Shown here: in pieces, positions 25,401-33,578 of the stretch
How the letters are laid out: each line of letters starts with the position of its first letter
Numbering within the stretch: position 1 is the first letter of the stretch
From: Asterias amurensis
Lineage: Eukaryota > Echinodermata > Asteroidea > Forcipulatida > Asteriidae
Direction: 5' to 3'
Assembly: GCF_032118995.1 (NCBI RefSeq)
Contig: NC_092667.1
Span: 3,774,931 to 3,838,930, forward strand
Length of the DNA: 64,000 nt
Notes under the pieces: generated by a model
What the model saw: the letters and a program-made list of their open reading frames with translations, nothing else
Database searches by the model: none
Told to the model about the DNA's origin: nothing
Translations under genes and position numbers: made by a program

Positions 25401-28400
25401 GGAAAATTACTTCTTTCTTGAAAACTATGTCACTTCAGAGGAAGCCGTTTCTCACAACGTTTTATACTATCAACCTCTCCCCATTACTCGTTACCAAGTA
25501 AGGTTTTATGCTAAAACCTATTTTGACTAATTACCAATAGTGTCCACTGCCTTTAAAACTTAAATTATTTCCTACATTACAATATCAACCTTACCCTTGT
25601 AAGGGCAGTGATCTCTGGCAACGTATTGGTTTCTCCATCATCCAGACTTATCAAGACACGAAGGATCTCTAGAAGATTCTCCCGTTCGCTGTCGGAAAGT
25701 TTGGCATCGCTGAAATTTGCACGACTCACATTGTTCATGGTACAAGGCTGGAAATTGAAAATGATTAAATAGAGTGATTGCAGATAAACACAGAAGTGCG
25801 TTTTCGCTGCTGAAACCAAGAACTTTGGTCAATGGCCAGTTGTTAACCAATTGGCAATTCAATCGAAACAGTTATTGGTTACGCCTGCCAAAACGCAATC
25901 CAGGTCAGACTCCGCAAAATAATTTCTGCTTCTCGAGAGCTGCTAGAATAAATCGACAAAAACCTTGTACGTAAATTAAGAGCCAATCTCTGTCAAGACA
26001 CTATGCAATATTAAAGGATCGTCTGAGACTTGAAATTCAGACTGATCACGGTATAGAACATAGGGGTCTAGATGATTAGTCTTACATGTAGATAAAGACG
26101 AAAACTTGGGAAAGTAATTATCGGGGTAGGGGTAAAAACCAAATTATATTCTTTAACCCCGATGTAAGACTAAGATCTTTGAAAGGACTGTATACCCATA
26201 ACCTTTGCATTGCTAGAGCAGGTGTTTTACCACTAGTCCACGGAGCTAGCCAGATGGCTAGAGACAGTTTGAATCCTTAGCAGTGGGTACTGCAGCAATT
26301 TAATAGATGTTAATTTTTGTATCGGGCTAAAGAATATAATTTGTTTTTTAACCGATGTAACAGTGAGCAACAACAGGCAAAGCTTAGTGTACTTACCGCA
26401 AAGCAATTGTGCACATCATCAAGAGTACAGTTGTAGTCTGTGGTCGGACTGACTGTTCCATTTCCACCCGATCCATCAGCTCCACCAGCTTGACAAACAA
26501 CAAATTCAAAAGCACTAAATACCAACTTTACTTTGGTAAAAAAGAGCCCCGTCCCGCCCTGAAGTGTTACTGAAAATGAACCTGGGTGAAGAGAAGCAGT
26601 TGTGGTTCAGTGACTTGCTCAAGATTTTTTATTTTGTTTTTATTTTTCATAAAGCCAGTAAGCACAACAACTTGCTTAGCGCAAACAAACCATACAGTAA
26701 CCATTGCTGTGACTGATACCCTGGTGATTCATTGCTTAGCCAATAAATTGCTAAGCAGCATTTTCTTTTAACAGCTTTATTAAACTGAGTCGAGGGTCAC
26801 ACAACAACAGAAGGACCAAGGATATATGAAGGAGGTCTAATGTGGATTTTTTAATTGTGGAGTGACAAAATGCACAACAAACTTTCCGAACCTCACCACC
26901 AATTTATCCACCCTTAGTTAGCTCAAATTACACTGAATTTTTTCTTACCTAAGAAGAAGGGTTACAGCATATACATCCAGACAAAAGAGAGAGCAAAAAA
27001 ACACTAAAAATAAACCTAGAAAAAATTGGTGGCGAGGTGGTAAAATAATTCCAAATGCACTACCTTCTGCTACTGCAGCTAGTGTTCCCAGTACTGGTTC
27101 GTCTACTCGTAACCATTGTAAATTGATGACACCCGGAGTTGAAACCTGTATGCCAGATTATCACATAACAAAATCAAAAGAAAGAGAAAAAAAGTTAAAG
27201 GGTCCATAAAATTGTAACTTGATTTAACACATCGTTGATTATAAAATTGTTTGTATTGTTGTAGAAGGCATAAAAACTCGCTAGCACAGAAAAACATGAG
27301 TGGAATCAATCCACTTTGAATCTGATTTTATATACGAAAAGAGTCGATTGGACTCAAATAGGGCTCAAACACTAAAACAGTGAATTGATTTAAGACAAAG
27401 TTAAAAACACATTTATTTTTGCAATAGCTTTCAGTACTTCTTTCTGTATCAACTAAGTTTTGCTTTTGTAACTATTCACATCTCTATTAATTTTTACTTC
27501 TTTTTCCATCTTAAAGCGCATACAGAGAATTCTCTGTGATTGTGATCACTGGTATGCGCCTTTACAAACATTCTACAATATTATTATTAAAGAAATTCAA
27601 GACAAACATTTGTAATTGTTGTTTGTAACATACTGTATGAATATCGGTCATATAATGATCGATAATGACAACATTTAAACTGGCCGTTCTTACAATTTTT
27701 TTATCAACATTATTTCTGCTTAGCAGCTAGCCCCACTTGTGTGGCCAAGGATTCAGCTATCCTTGGCCAAACAAGTACTAGTGGGGCTACTTAGCAGCTT
27801 GGTTATAATAGGCTATATAATTATAAGTTGTGTCAGCAGGGCAGCAATGTACATCATCTGATTATATATTTATTGTATTAGTGAATTGATTATCAGATGC
27901 TGAACTGGCCAACTTTGCTCTGGCCTCTGCACAACCAAATGGTTCGATTTCGGTCAGTGACAAGGCGAGGCCCAATCCTTTTCTAAATTCTATTGAAACT
28001 TGAAGTGAAACTTTCTTTTTTAGAAAGAGTGTGGTGTGGTGCTGTGGTGTGGAGTGTGTCCACATCCACATCATATTGTCATTATCATACATATATAACC
28101 ATCCAAGCCCAGGTTGGACTCCTCCGTGCAACTGCAAGTCAGTGAGTGGCACTCTGTGACTGACGTTCAGGGCTAGGCTATAACAACCATCCCATCCTAG
28201 CCCACCTTGTTGAGCTGTTAACTTTAATGGCTCCGCTTTTACCATGAGACCGATGTTAATAGCGGAGCCATGTACAGCTCAACAAGTACAAGGTGGGCTA
28301 CATCCCAGACATGCCCATGGCCACGGTAACCATGCAGTGGCAGTGTGACTGTGTGAGTGTGCACATCATGATAATCAACATCCCATCATAATTCATATAT

Positions 28401-31400
28401 AGTACAGAAAAAGTACTCATCTCATTTTTGTTATTAATAAACGCATGATGGAGGTAGTGTGGTAAACAAACAACAAAAGCCACGGACTAACTCTACATTT
28501 TTACAACAAGTTCCACTACCATAATAACCTTTTCCTAGGTAGATGATAACAACGTTACTTCTGCCATTCCGCCGCCTACTGTAACTATGCTGTGTGGTTT
28601 GTGCATAGAGCAATGGTTTGTGTGGGAACCGCACTGTACTGTGCGGTGCAGCGAATCTCCGGTGCAGCAGATGCATGTGGATGGTTTTGTGGAGGCTGCC
28701 ATCTTGATGTCCAGCAAATTGCATTACCCCCTCTTGTGGGGAAGGCACTAAAAACTAACCTCTACAGCGGTTCGGAACTTTTCGTGTGCTCTTGGAACAT
28801 TCCGGCACGGTTCGCGACGATCCCCCACGCACGCAGCAGGTTTGGTGAGTTGTTACATAAGAGTGGACTAACCACTAGGACCTGGTTGTTACGCTCGGGT
28901 ATTCTCCGATGGGCCGAACCGCTGTGGAGTTCAGTATTTAGTGCCTTCCCTCTTGGGCCCAACTCTAACGTGGATGCGTGATTTTCTCGCCGGTGTCAGA
29001 TGCAATTGTGTCCGCCATGCGATACTGTCCGCTCCGGACACTTTTGCATATGCAATCGTGTCCGGGGCTATGCAAATACCGTCCAGTGTGGACATGTGTG
29101 CATGCACTGAACCTACGTAATGCAGCATGAATATTCACGTATTTTTATGATTTCAGCGAATACCCAACGGCCGAACATTTCCAATGTCATTCATGACATG
29201 CACTTAGTTAGCTTGTAAAAAAATGGCAAGGACGGTTTTGCACGGGGCGGACACAACTGCATATGCAAATGTGTCCGGGCGGACACAATTGCATTATGCA
29301 GCAGCGTCCGGGCGGACACGATTGCATATGCAAAACCGTCCGGCGGACATTATTGCATATGCAATAATGTCCTCCGGATAGTATTGCATCGAGGACATGG
29401 CATGCGACACCGGTACCGAAAAAGCCTAACAACTTGAACCGTGACGAAGCATAAAATAATGTTTTTCAACAAATTAAATAATTCCCTTTTAAAGGCAGTG
29501 GACACTATTGGTCATTACTCAAAATAATTATTAGCATAAAACCTTACTTGGTGACGAGTAATGGGGAGAGGTTGGTGGTATAAAACATTGTGAGAAACGG
29601 CTCCCTCTGAAGTGCCATAGTTTTCGAGAAAGAAGTAATTTTCCACGAATTTTATTTCGAGACCTCAGATTTAGAACTTGAGGTCTCGAAATCAACCATC
29701 TAAACGCACATAACTTCATGTGACAAGGGTGATTTCTGTTTTAATTATTATCTCGCAACTCTGAAGACCAAATGAGCTCAAATTTTCACAGGTTAGTTAT
29801 TTTATGCATATGAGATACACCAACTGTGAAGGCTAGTCTTTGACAATTACCAATAGTGTCCACTGCCTTTAATGAATTTAAACAAAATTCTTGAAAAAAT
29901 TAGTTGTAATAAACATTTTTTTTTAAGAAAATGAATTATTGCTGTTGTAGGCCTAAACTGCAGGGCCTACCAACCAATGGAAGTGATGCCGTTAATTGTT
30001 GTTATCCTGACGTCTCAACAAAAGCAGAGCATTGATCATATCAAGGCTGAATTTATATTTTGTCAAGCTCGTATAAACCCTCTGCATCATGCATCAAGCT
30101 CATTCGGTATGCAGGCTTGTGGACATTATTAATTACTCATAATGCAAATTAAAATTGTGGCACAAAGGCGTTATTGTGCATGAGGATACGCTCCAAAGCG
30201 TTTTAGGAAATTAGTGATAATAATGATCGTTATAAGTTAAACATAGAGGTCGAAGAAAGTCGATGCACTGTTAGAAAGAATTGCAACGTCACAGCCCGGT
30301 CAGAGTTTTTCAACCGAGTTAGAAAACCACAGAAGGCCCCACAGAAAGCCATACAAAAATTGTAACAAAAATATATAAAAAAGGGATAGTTACTGTTATA
30401 ATGTTCAACAAAATATGTTTAAAAAAATAATGTTAGATTTGTTCGATTAAAAGCAACCAATTACGGGAGGTATTTGGTTTTTAATGAAAGTGTACAGAAA
30501 ATATTTAACTAATTGGTTAAAACATCACCGATTGAAGGTTTTTTGCGACGAGATCACAAGGTTTAACCACGTTGTTTTGAAAGCGGAGAAAGCTGCTTTA
30601 AACTGTGCAACTGATTTGATTCTATTCAACTCCTTTAACTACTTGTACAGACTGATCAAAGTGCATCTAGTCTTGAACTCAAGGCGCACAATCTATACTA
30701 TTAAAAGCGTAACCCGCGCCATCTTGGATTGAAAATTAGAAGGTCCAGTGGCATGGCATCCTTGTGGAAATCAACACGGTTGTGTGTGTGGAATTCAACA
30801 CGTTTGTGTCTTTTCAGACGTCGGGTTGTATAAAAAAAAGCAATCACTTCAAAACGACATGATAATTATGGACAAGGCGGATGGGTTCAAACGGAAGCTT
30901 TATAATTTGGAAACATTGGGTAGGGCTGTAGGTTGGAAGGAGCCTGAAAGGTGTCTATTAATAACATTTTGGGGTTGGGGGCGGGGGCTTACACAATCAA
31001 AGTAAGCATGTGAACTCAAATGAGTACATGACTACCGTTTTAGAATACGGTTTGTTCATGGAGGTATAGTGTTGCAGTTCAGAGTTTACCCCATCACGGA
31101 AGTTTGTGAAACTTATACACGTACGTCAAAGGCTGTTTTGAAGCTGTAAAAAAAGAACTTTGCATTTGGTCAAAGTTGTGGGGCAAAACGACATTAAGTT
31201 TCCTTTTGAATAAGTCCATTCACAAAATTGGTTAGAGCAGTGTGTCGGTCAGGTCTCAGACTGTACATTGCAAAATTTTTGCCAAATCCATTTTGTAGCA
31301 TACTTTGGCAATCGGCCCGTCGGGTTGGTTACTGGAGATAATGTTAACAAAAGAGCCCTCGTGCGGCTGAATGGGGTACATTTTTAGGAGTTTGTCTATT

Positions 31401-33578
31401 ACAAAATTGACCCAAACTGGACGTAACAAACACTAAAATAACTTGACATGCTTTCTGAAAGTGAAATAAGTTAGAGAAAATTAAGGAGTGAGGACGAATT
31501 TACCGTTTTTATTCGTACGATATAGGGTTCCAGAGATATGGGATGTATGGAGGTTTGTTCCTAGAGCAGCGTGAACATGAACGGTCAGAAAAAAAACCCA
31601 GCGGTGGTAAAAACAAAAAGTAGATAGATTAGATTTTTGGCACACAGCATGTTCCGAAAACTCGCTTTATTTGGTGCTGTAACAACGCTATGTATCGTGG
31701 GACGTGACGCTCCATAAATCAGTAAAGGGCCCAAGATAGACTGTGGGTAAACTTTCAATAACAAAAATTAACCCAGATGGCAAACTGTGTTAATTTATGA
31801 CATACAAGTATTTTAGGGCTATTGAGGGGTGCTGAGCTGTATGCCAAGCTCAAAAATGTCCCATAATGCCTCAAAATCCCAAATCCAACATGGCCGCCAC
31901 AGTGCGTGCAAGCTTTATACGTGAACGGTGGGTATTGTAAACGGACAGCACCCACGCACTGCTGCACTGCCTTGTAACACCGCTTTCACAGTTCGACTCG
32001 GCCGCGGCTCGGCAGTTCGTCGATCTACATGTAGTAGGCTGGTGCGATGCGGCAGAAAAACAACAGTGATTCGAGCAGAAAATGTCATTTTTTGACGATG
32101 TTTTTTAATTTCGCTCAATAAAAAGGAATTGCAAGCATTATGAATGTATATTGAGTGTGTGTAAAGTTTTGATAGTAAAGTACAAAAGAAACTTTAGTTA
32201 TTGCTGGCTAACGGTCGTAAAACTTTCACCTATCAACGCTGATTTGAAAAACAGATAGCGTTAAGGAGGCCCAAAATATTAGACCCCTTTAAGGCTCACG
32301 GGGGAGCCTTAAAGTTTCTAGAAGTATGCATGAGGTACGTCGTCTAACCCAAAACGAGGTGGGCGCAGCCACTGCAAGTGGTGGCGGACGTGCGCAATAG
32401 CTTCATTTTGGGTTAGAATGATGACGCCATGCATAAATATTAAGAGAGGCGTATAACACCCTCACCCACATTACATTTCGAAATATTGTGTAAAGGATTT
32501 TCATCATCTAGCGGGGTGCGGCGCGAAGCGCGGCATCCCGCTAGTATCAATTAACTTCACACATCATAGGAAGTCATGCCATGACAAACATGCTGATGCA
32601 ACCCACAGCACGGTTTGTTTAAAAAAAATAGAAAGATTCAACAGTATCAAATAAAATGCATCATCACTCAAAGCAAGCAAATTAAATTGACATAACAAGT
32701 GGAGGACACAATCAAAGAAAGTGGATTCAATGGTAGATCAAAACCCAATGGAGCAAACAAGAACAACTTGGCAACATCAATCACCTTTTTAATTTGCACA
32801 TTTCATTTTGCTAACAATTATAGATAATTATAGTTAATCTGTATATTGTGGCATTCGGCTGTGATAAATTGCTCCCAAATTTCTTAAAGCGTGCATGGAC
32901 CAGACATAATTAATGAACACAAATTGATTAACTATTATAGATGATCCGTTGTATGATAGAAGCTTCTATCTTTGATCTGAAACAACGGCAGTGCGTACCA
33001 AAGACAACTGGACCAGAACTGACCCGGAATCGGGCCAAGGACCAATGTGGGCAAGCCTGACCCACAAACACTTTAACACAAATAAATAATAATAATAATA
33101 ATAATAATAATAGCAAACTTAGTAACGCTTGAACGTACGATTTTATGATGAAATAATAATAATGTGGGTCAGTTTGACCCACTATAGGCCAGCTTGAACT
33201 GTTTAAATTGAAAATGGGACAGCCGTCGATTTCACCAAACTCATCTCATCTTAGGATTAATCTTAGGACTTAGAACGCATTGAACCCATCTTAAGTTAGG
33301 ACGCGGGTTATGTCCTAACATTAGTAACAGCGAGATATGATTAGTCCTATAGTGTTCCGAGAAATCGACCCGGACTGGGTCAAACCATGGAGTTTGGTGT
33401 GAGGCCTATAGTTTCAACAATACCGGGTAGGCCTAATCGACACCGCGCATTAAACGAAACACAGTGTGGTCCAGTGTCGCATGCAATAATGTCGATAAAC
33501 TTCAACACTGAACACATCCAATACCCGCCTACTTACCATTAAGATGGATAACAACGTGAACATTTCGTAGATTCTCAT
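13488..33578 (-). CDS. Adhesion G-protein-coupled receptor (GAIN-GPS-7TM)
   Basis: A cell-surface receptor of class B2 with a tethered agonist. Nineteen exons join with matching phases: 33578-33537, 27145-27064, 26488-26397, 25747-25595, 23552-23444, 23064-22909, 22242-22173, 21686-21566, 20735-20650, 20053-19954, 19178-19066, 18784-18679, 18383-18163, 17095-17029, 16442-16357, 15921-15759, 14977-14912, 14375-14279, 13567-13506. They encode about 664 aa. Exon 1 and part of exon 2 encode a signal peptide (MRIYEMFTLLSILM). There is no extra adhesion domain, so the ectodomain is essentially a GAIN. The GPS at 296-337 has CVFWN, GCW and CISNHSTSFAVIL; the H-S/T cleavage triad (328-330) is intact and TSFAVIL is the predicted Stachel. 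TM1 lies near 350-374; TM3-4 (GWMLVEG) are in exon 13, and TM6-7 (PLLGVTWLFGL, GFNSFQGLFIF) in exon 16. The tail is Ser/Thr-rich. The end is uncertain: I read through the last donor to a TGA at 13490-13488, but a further exon is possible. The 7TM looks latrophilin/ADGRE-like; the exact subfamily is not resolved. Confidence 0.92.
14483..14601. mobile_element. Foldback MITE J
   Basis: The arms GCAGCCAATTTCATGAAACT and its reverse complement continue through GCAACTGGCTAAGTCCACTT, making a near-perfect hairpin of about 120 bp around GTGCGCCATATACG. It sits in a GPCR tail intron. Confidence 0.85.
15195..15392. repeat. Repeat family Q (TTATAACA-rich), copy 1
   Basis: Contains CAAAACAAAGAAACACAAAG, TGAAATTTGTGACTTT, CGCAGAACCTCTTTATA and AGTTTACTG. 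The same order of words recurs at 45703-45852 past RIOK1. Family unknown. Confidence 0.6.
15446..15625. mobile_element. MITE family B, copy 1
   Basis: Inverted ends CGGTTCATACTTCCTGCGAA / CCAGGAAGTATGAACCG enclose TTGACGTCACAAATTCGCAA and AGTTGACTTGTGCTGAACTC. About 180 bp, noncoding, in a GPCR intron. Confidence 0.9.
15648..15718 (+). mobile_element. tRNA-like SINE S3, copy 1
   Basis: The 7-bp acceptor pairs (GGCTGGA/TCCAGTC) and the D arm GCTCAGTTGGTAGAGC is intact. The anticodon stem does not pair and the T stem is worn, so it is a tRNA-derived repeat and not a tRNA gene. It is preceded by GGGAAACCGCCAACATA, shared with the copy at 16165. Confidence 0.7.
16165..16262 (+). mobile_element. 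tRNA-like SINE S3, copy 2
   Basis: The leader GGGGAGACCGCCAACATA is followed by TAGATAGCTCAGTTGGTTGA and a box-B-like GTTGGTTAAAATCCTGG. It shares leader and head with the copy at 15.6 kb. Decayed. Confidence 0.6.
16478..16625. repeat. MITE fragments beside GPCR exon 15
   Basis: AATTAATGGCCTGAAGTTTT plus GACCCTAG matches the 24.77 kb hairpin element. It is followed by GCCCAATTTCATAGCTCTGC, the end of family N. Both are truncated. Confidence 0.5.
17115..17262. mobile_element. MITE family K, copy 1
   Basis: Ends GACCTTTTCGCAAATACC / GGTATTTGCGAAAAGGTC are exact inverted repeats. Inside are GGTGCATTGTGG and CCACAATGCACC, also inverted. The second copy is at 45240-45385. It abuts GPCR exon 14. 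Confidence 0.9.
17705..18081 (-). mobile_element. MITE family E2, copy 1
   Basis: Ends TTAAAGCCATTATACACTTTCGG and CGAAAGTGTCCACTGGCTTA are inverted. The body (CATGTCATGACACGGCAAAA, TTGGACAACACTGTTTAC) is the reverse complement of the copy at 42192-42551. Confidence 0.85.
18471..18620. mobile_element. MITE family B, copy 2
   Basis: Ends GGTTCATACTTCCTGCAAAA / CCGCAGGAAGTATGAAC. The interior AGTTGACTTGTGCTCAAC is as in copy 1. GPCR intron between exons 12 and 13. Confidence 0.9.
19213..19388. mobile_element. MITE family B, copy 3
   Basis: Ends GCCTGATTCATAGTTCCTGC and GCAGGAGGAGGTATGACCCAGG. The interior TTGACGTCACAAATACGCAA matches copy 1. GPCR intron between exons 10 and 11. Confidence 0.85.
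19570..19860 (-). mobile_element. Retroposon (SINE/LINE 3' part), minus orientation
   Basis: Read on the minus strand it ends AAGGCGCTTTATAAATG, the short tail seen on echinoderm SINEs and LINEs, after GCGCTTTGAGGCGTTGC. The upstream body (CAAGGCAAGACAGCCACATC) is unclassified. Confidence 0.5.
20152..20511. mobile_element. MITE family O
   Basis: Inverted ends AGATGCTATGTCAGATTTTT plus GGCC, and GGCC plus AAAAATCTGACATAGCATCT, about 24 bp nearly exact. The 360-bp AT-rich body is noncoding. It lies in the GPCR intron between the two GPS exons. Confidence 0.9.
20891..21073. mobile_element. Palindromic MITE C
   Basis: Each half carries ACTGCAGCGATAA, AACGATAACG, GACGCAAAGAGAACGC and TTGGTTGA in inverted order, so most of the 183 bp can fold back. 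Ends GGCTGAGTCACACTGCAGCG / CGCTGCAGTGGGACCGGGCC. GPCR intron. Confidence 0.9.
21838..22015 (-). mobile_element. tRNA-headed repeat S5, copy 1
   Basis: Minus-strand box-B-like word GGGTTCGAATCACACC and TTGCAAGGGTGG suggest a tRNA-derived head. The far end (TACCCATACACCGATG, TAAAGAATATTAATT) is shared loosely with 26300-26365. Confidence 0.45.
22367..22816 (+). mobile_element. SINE S2 with a nested MITE
   Basis: A worn tRNA-like head (TGGTTAAGTGGTTTAATGCA) is followed by body CCAGGGGTAAATGGGTACCT and GAGGGCAGAGATG, then tail TTTGAGCGCTATATAAGAAG. The body is interrupted at 22580-22730 by MITE A. Other S2 copies are at 38365-38560 and 57461-57784. Confidence 0.75.
22580..22730. mobile_element. 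MITE family A inserted in SINE S2
   Basis: GGGCTGATTTCACAAAGC and CTCTTTGTGAAATGGGGTCC are the inverted ends. SINE S2 sequence resumes directly after it (AGGGGTAATAATGTACGAGT), so the MITE came later. Confidence 0.75.
23244..23420. mobile_element. MITE family L
   Basis: Inverted ends GGGCCTGTCTCAAACCTCGT plus CTTGGGCTCTAGCTTAGGCTC, and GAGCTTAAGCCTGAGCC plus CAAGGTTTAAGAAAGGCC, with AATGCGCGC/GCGCGCAG inside. It ends 24 bp before GPCR exon 5. Confidence 0.8.
24006..24144. mobile_element. Palindromic MITE D
   Basis: TAAGGCCGTATCCGAATTGG plus CGGCTACGGCTACGGC at the left mirrors CCGCGGCCGTAGCC plus CCAATTCGGACACGGCCTAA at the right. 139 bp, GC-rich, GPCR intron. Confidence 0.9.
24211..24602 (+). 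mobile_element. SINE S1, near full length
   Basis: The tRNA-Leu/Ser-like head has box A GTGGCAGAGCGGTTAAGAGC, a long variable arm (GATCAGCAGAGTG), box B GGGTTCGTATCCCC and a closing GTGACAC. The body has AAAGAGAAGGGGTTCGCCCC and GGCAGCATATTGCGCC; the tail has AAGGCACGTTATAAATACGG plus TTATTA. Other copies: 13.3, 51.7, 54.9 and 59.9 kb. Confidence 0.85.
24766..24856. repeat. Hairpin repeat (GGCCAGACATTTCGACCCTA)
   Basis: ATTAATGGCCAGACATTTCG plus ACCCTAGCAG faces CTGCTAGGGTGGAAACGTC plus AGGTAATTACTTAAT. A fragment of the same family is at 16.49 kb. Confidence 0.6.
25172..25556. mobile_element. MITE family E, well-preserved copy
   Basis: Ends TTAAAGACAGTGGACACATT / ACCAATAGTGTCCACTGCCT plus TTAA. 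The centre is an inverted CGAGACCTCAAATTCTAAAC / TTGAGGTCTCGAAAT. GPCR intron between exons 4 and 5. Confidence 0.9.
26085..26365. repeat. Decayed tRNA-like repeat S5 and flanks
   Basis: GGACTGTATACCCATAACCT plus TTGCATTGCTAGAGCAG and GGGCTAAAGAATATAATTTG echo the repeat at 21.84 kb. It ends 30 bp before GPCR exon 3. Confidence 0.4.
27380..27600 (+). mobile_element. LINE 3' end
   Basis: The frame ends FKTKLKTHLFLQ then stop, the usual C-terminal words of several LINE reverse-transcriptase ORFs. It is followed by an AAGCGCATACAGAGAATTCT noncoding tail, GGTATGCGCCTTTACAAA and ATTATTATT. A 5'-truncated copy in a GPCR intron. Confidence 0.6.
27728..27789. mobile_element. 62-bp hairpin element H with 9-bp target duplication
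   Basis: TAGCCCCACTTGT and the facing ACTAGTGGGGCTA, with inner GGCCAAGGAT/ATCCTTGGCC, form a hairpin. CTTAGCAGC occurs exactly at both flanks (27719-27727, 27790-27798). A longer relative is at 28199-28302. Confidence 0.8.
28199..28302. mobile_element. Hairpin element H, second member
   Basis: TAGCCCACCTTG, TTGAGCTGT and ATGGCTCCGCT mirror AGCGGAGCCAT, ACAGCTCAACAAGTAC and AAGGTGGGCTA. 104 bp, same ends as the 62-bp member. Confidence 0.8.
28990..29413 (+). mobile_element. Alternating-palindrome element G, copy 2 (complete)
   Basis: Terminal inverted repeats CCGGTGTCAGATGCAATTGT and ACATGGCATGCGACACCGG bound 424 bp. The right 170 bp hold four GCATATGCA palindromes spaced by GTGTCCGGGCGGACAC palindromes; the left end holds one more of each. 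TTTGCATATGCAA contains the POU octamer half ATGCAAA/TTTGCAT. Noncoding; it lies in GPCR intron 1. Confidence 0.92.
29490..29871. mobile_element. MITE family E, best-preserved copy
   Basis: Ends TTTAAAGGCAGTGGACACTA plus TTGG, and CCAA plus TAGTGTCCACTGCCTTTAA, are exact inverted repeats. The central hairpin is CGAGACCTCAGATTTAGAAC / TTGAGGTCTCGAAATC. 382 bp, noncoding. Confidence 0.93.
30692..32544 (+). mobile_element. Non-autonomous Helitron in GPCR intron 1
   Basis: The 5' end TCTATACTATTAAAAGCG is a Helitron-type start. The 3' end is a 17-bp-arm hairpin (32508-32544, loop GAA, GCGCGAAGCGC at the tip) finishing in CTAG. The flanking bases are A (30691) and T (32545), as expected for Helitron insertion between A and T without target duplication. 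The interior (1.85 kb) shows no Rep/helicase frame. It has a subterminal inverted repeat (32336-32437, TCTAACCCAAAAC / TTTTGGGTTAGA) and a segment near 31.88-32.0 kb (ACATGGCCGCCACAGTGCGT) that could be captured host sequence. Confidence 0.72.
33083..33112. repeat. (AAT)n microsatellite
   Basis: About ten AAT units in GPCR intron 1. Confidence 0.95.
33231..33370. mobile_element. MITE family A, copy 3
   Basis: GCCGTCGATTTCACCAAACT and GAGAAATCGACCCGG ends. Interior TTAGGATTAATCTTAGGACT as in the family. Roughly 170 bp inside GPCR exon 1's donor. Confidence 0.75.
33472..33495. mobile_element. Element G terminal remnant
   Basis: AGTGTCGCATGCAATAATGT matches the terminus of element G (copy 3: GGTGTCGCATGCAATTATGT). 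Only the end survives, about 40 bp from the GPCR exon 1 donor. Confidence 0.5.
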
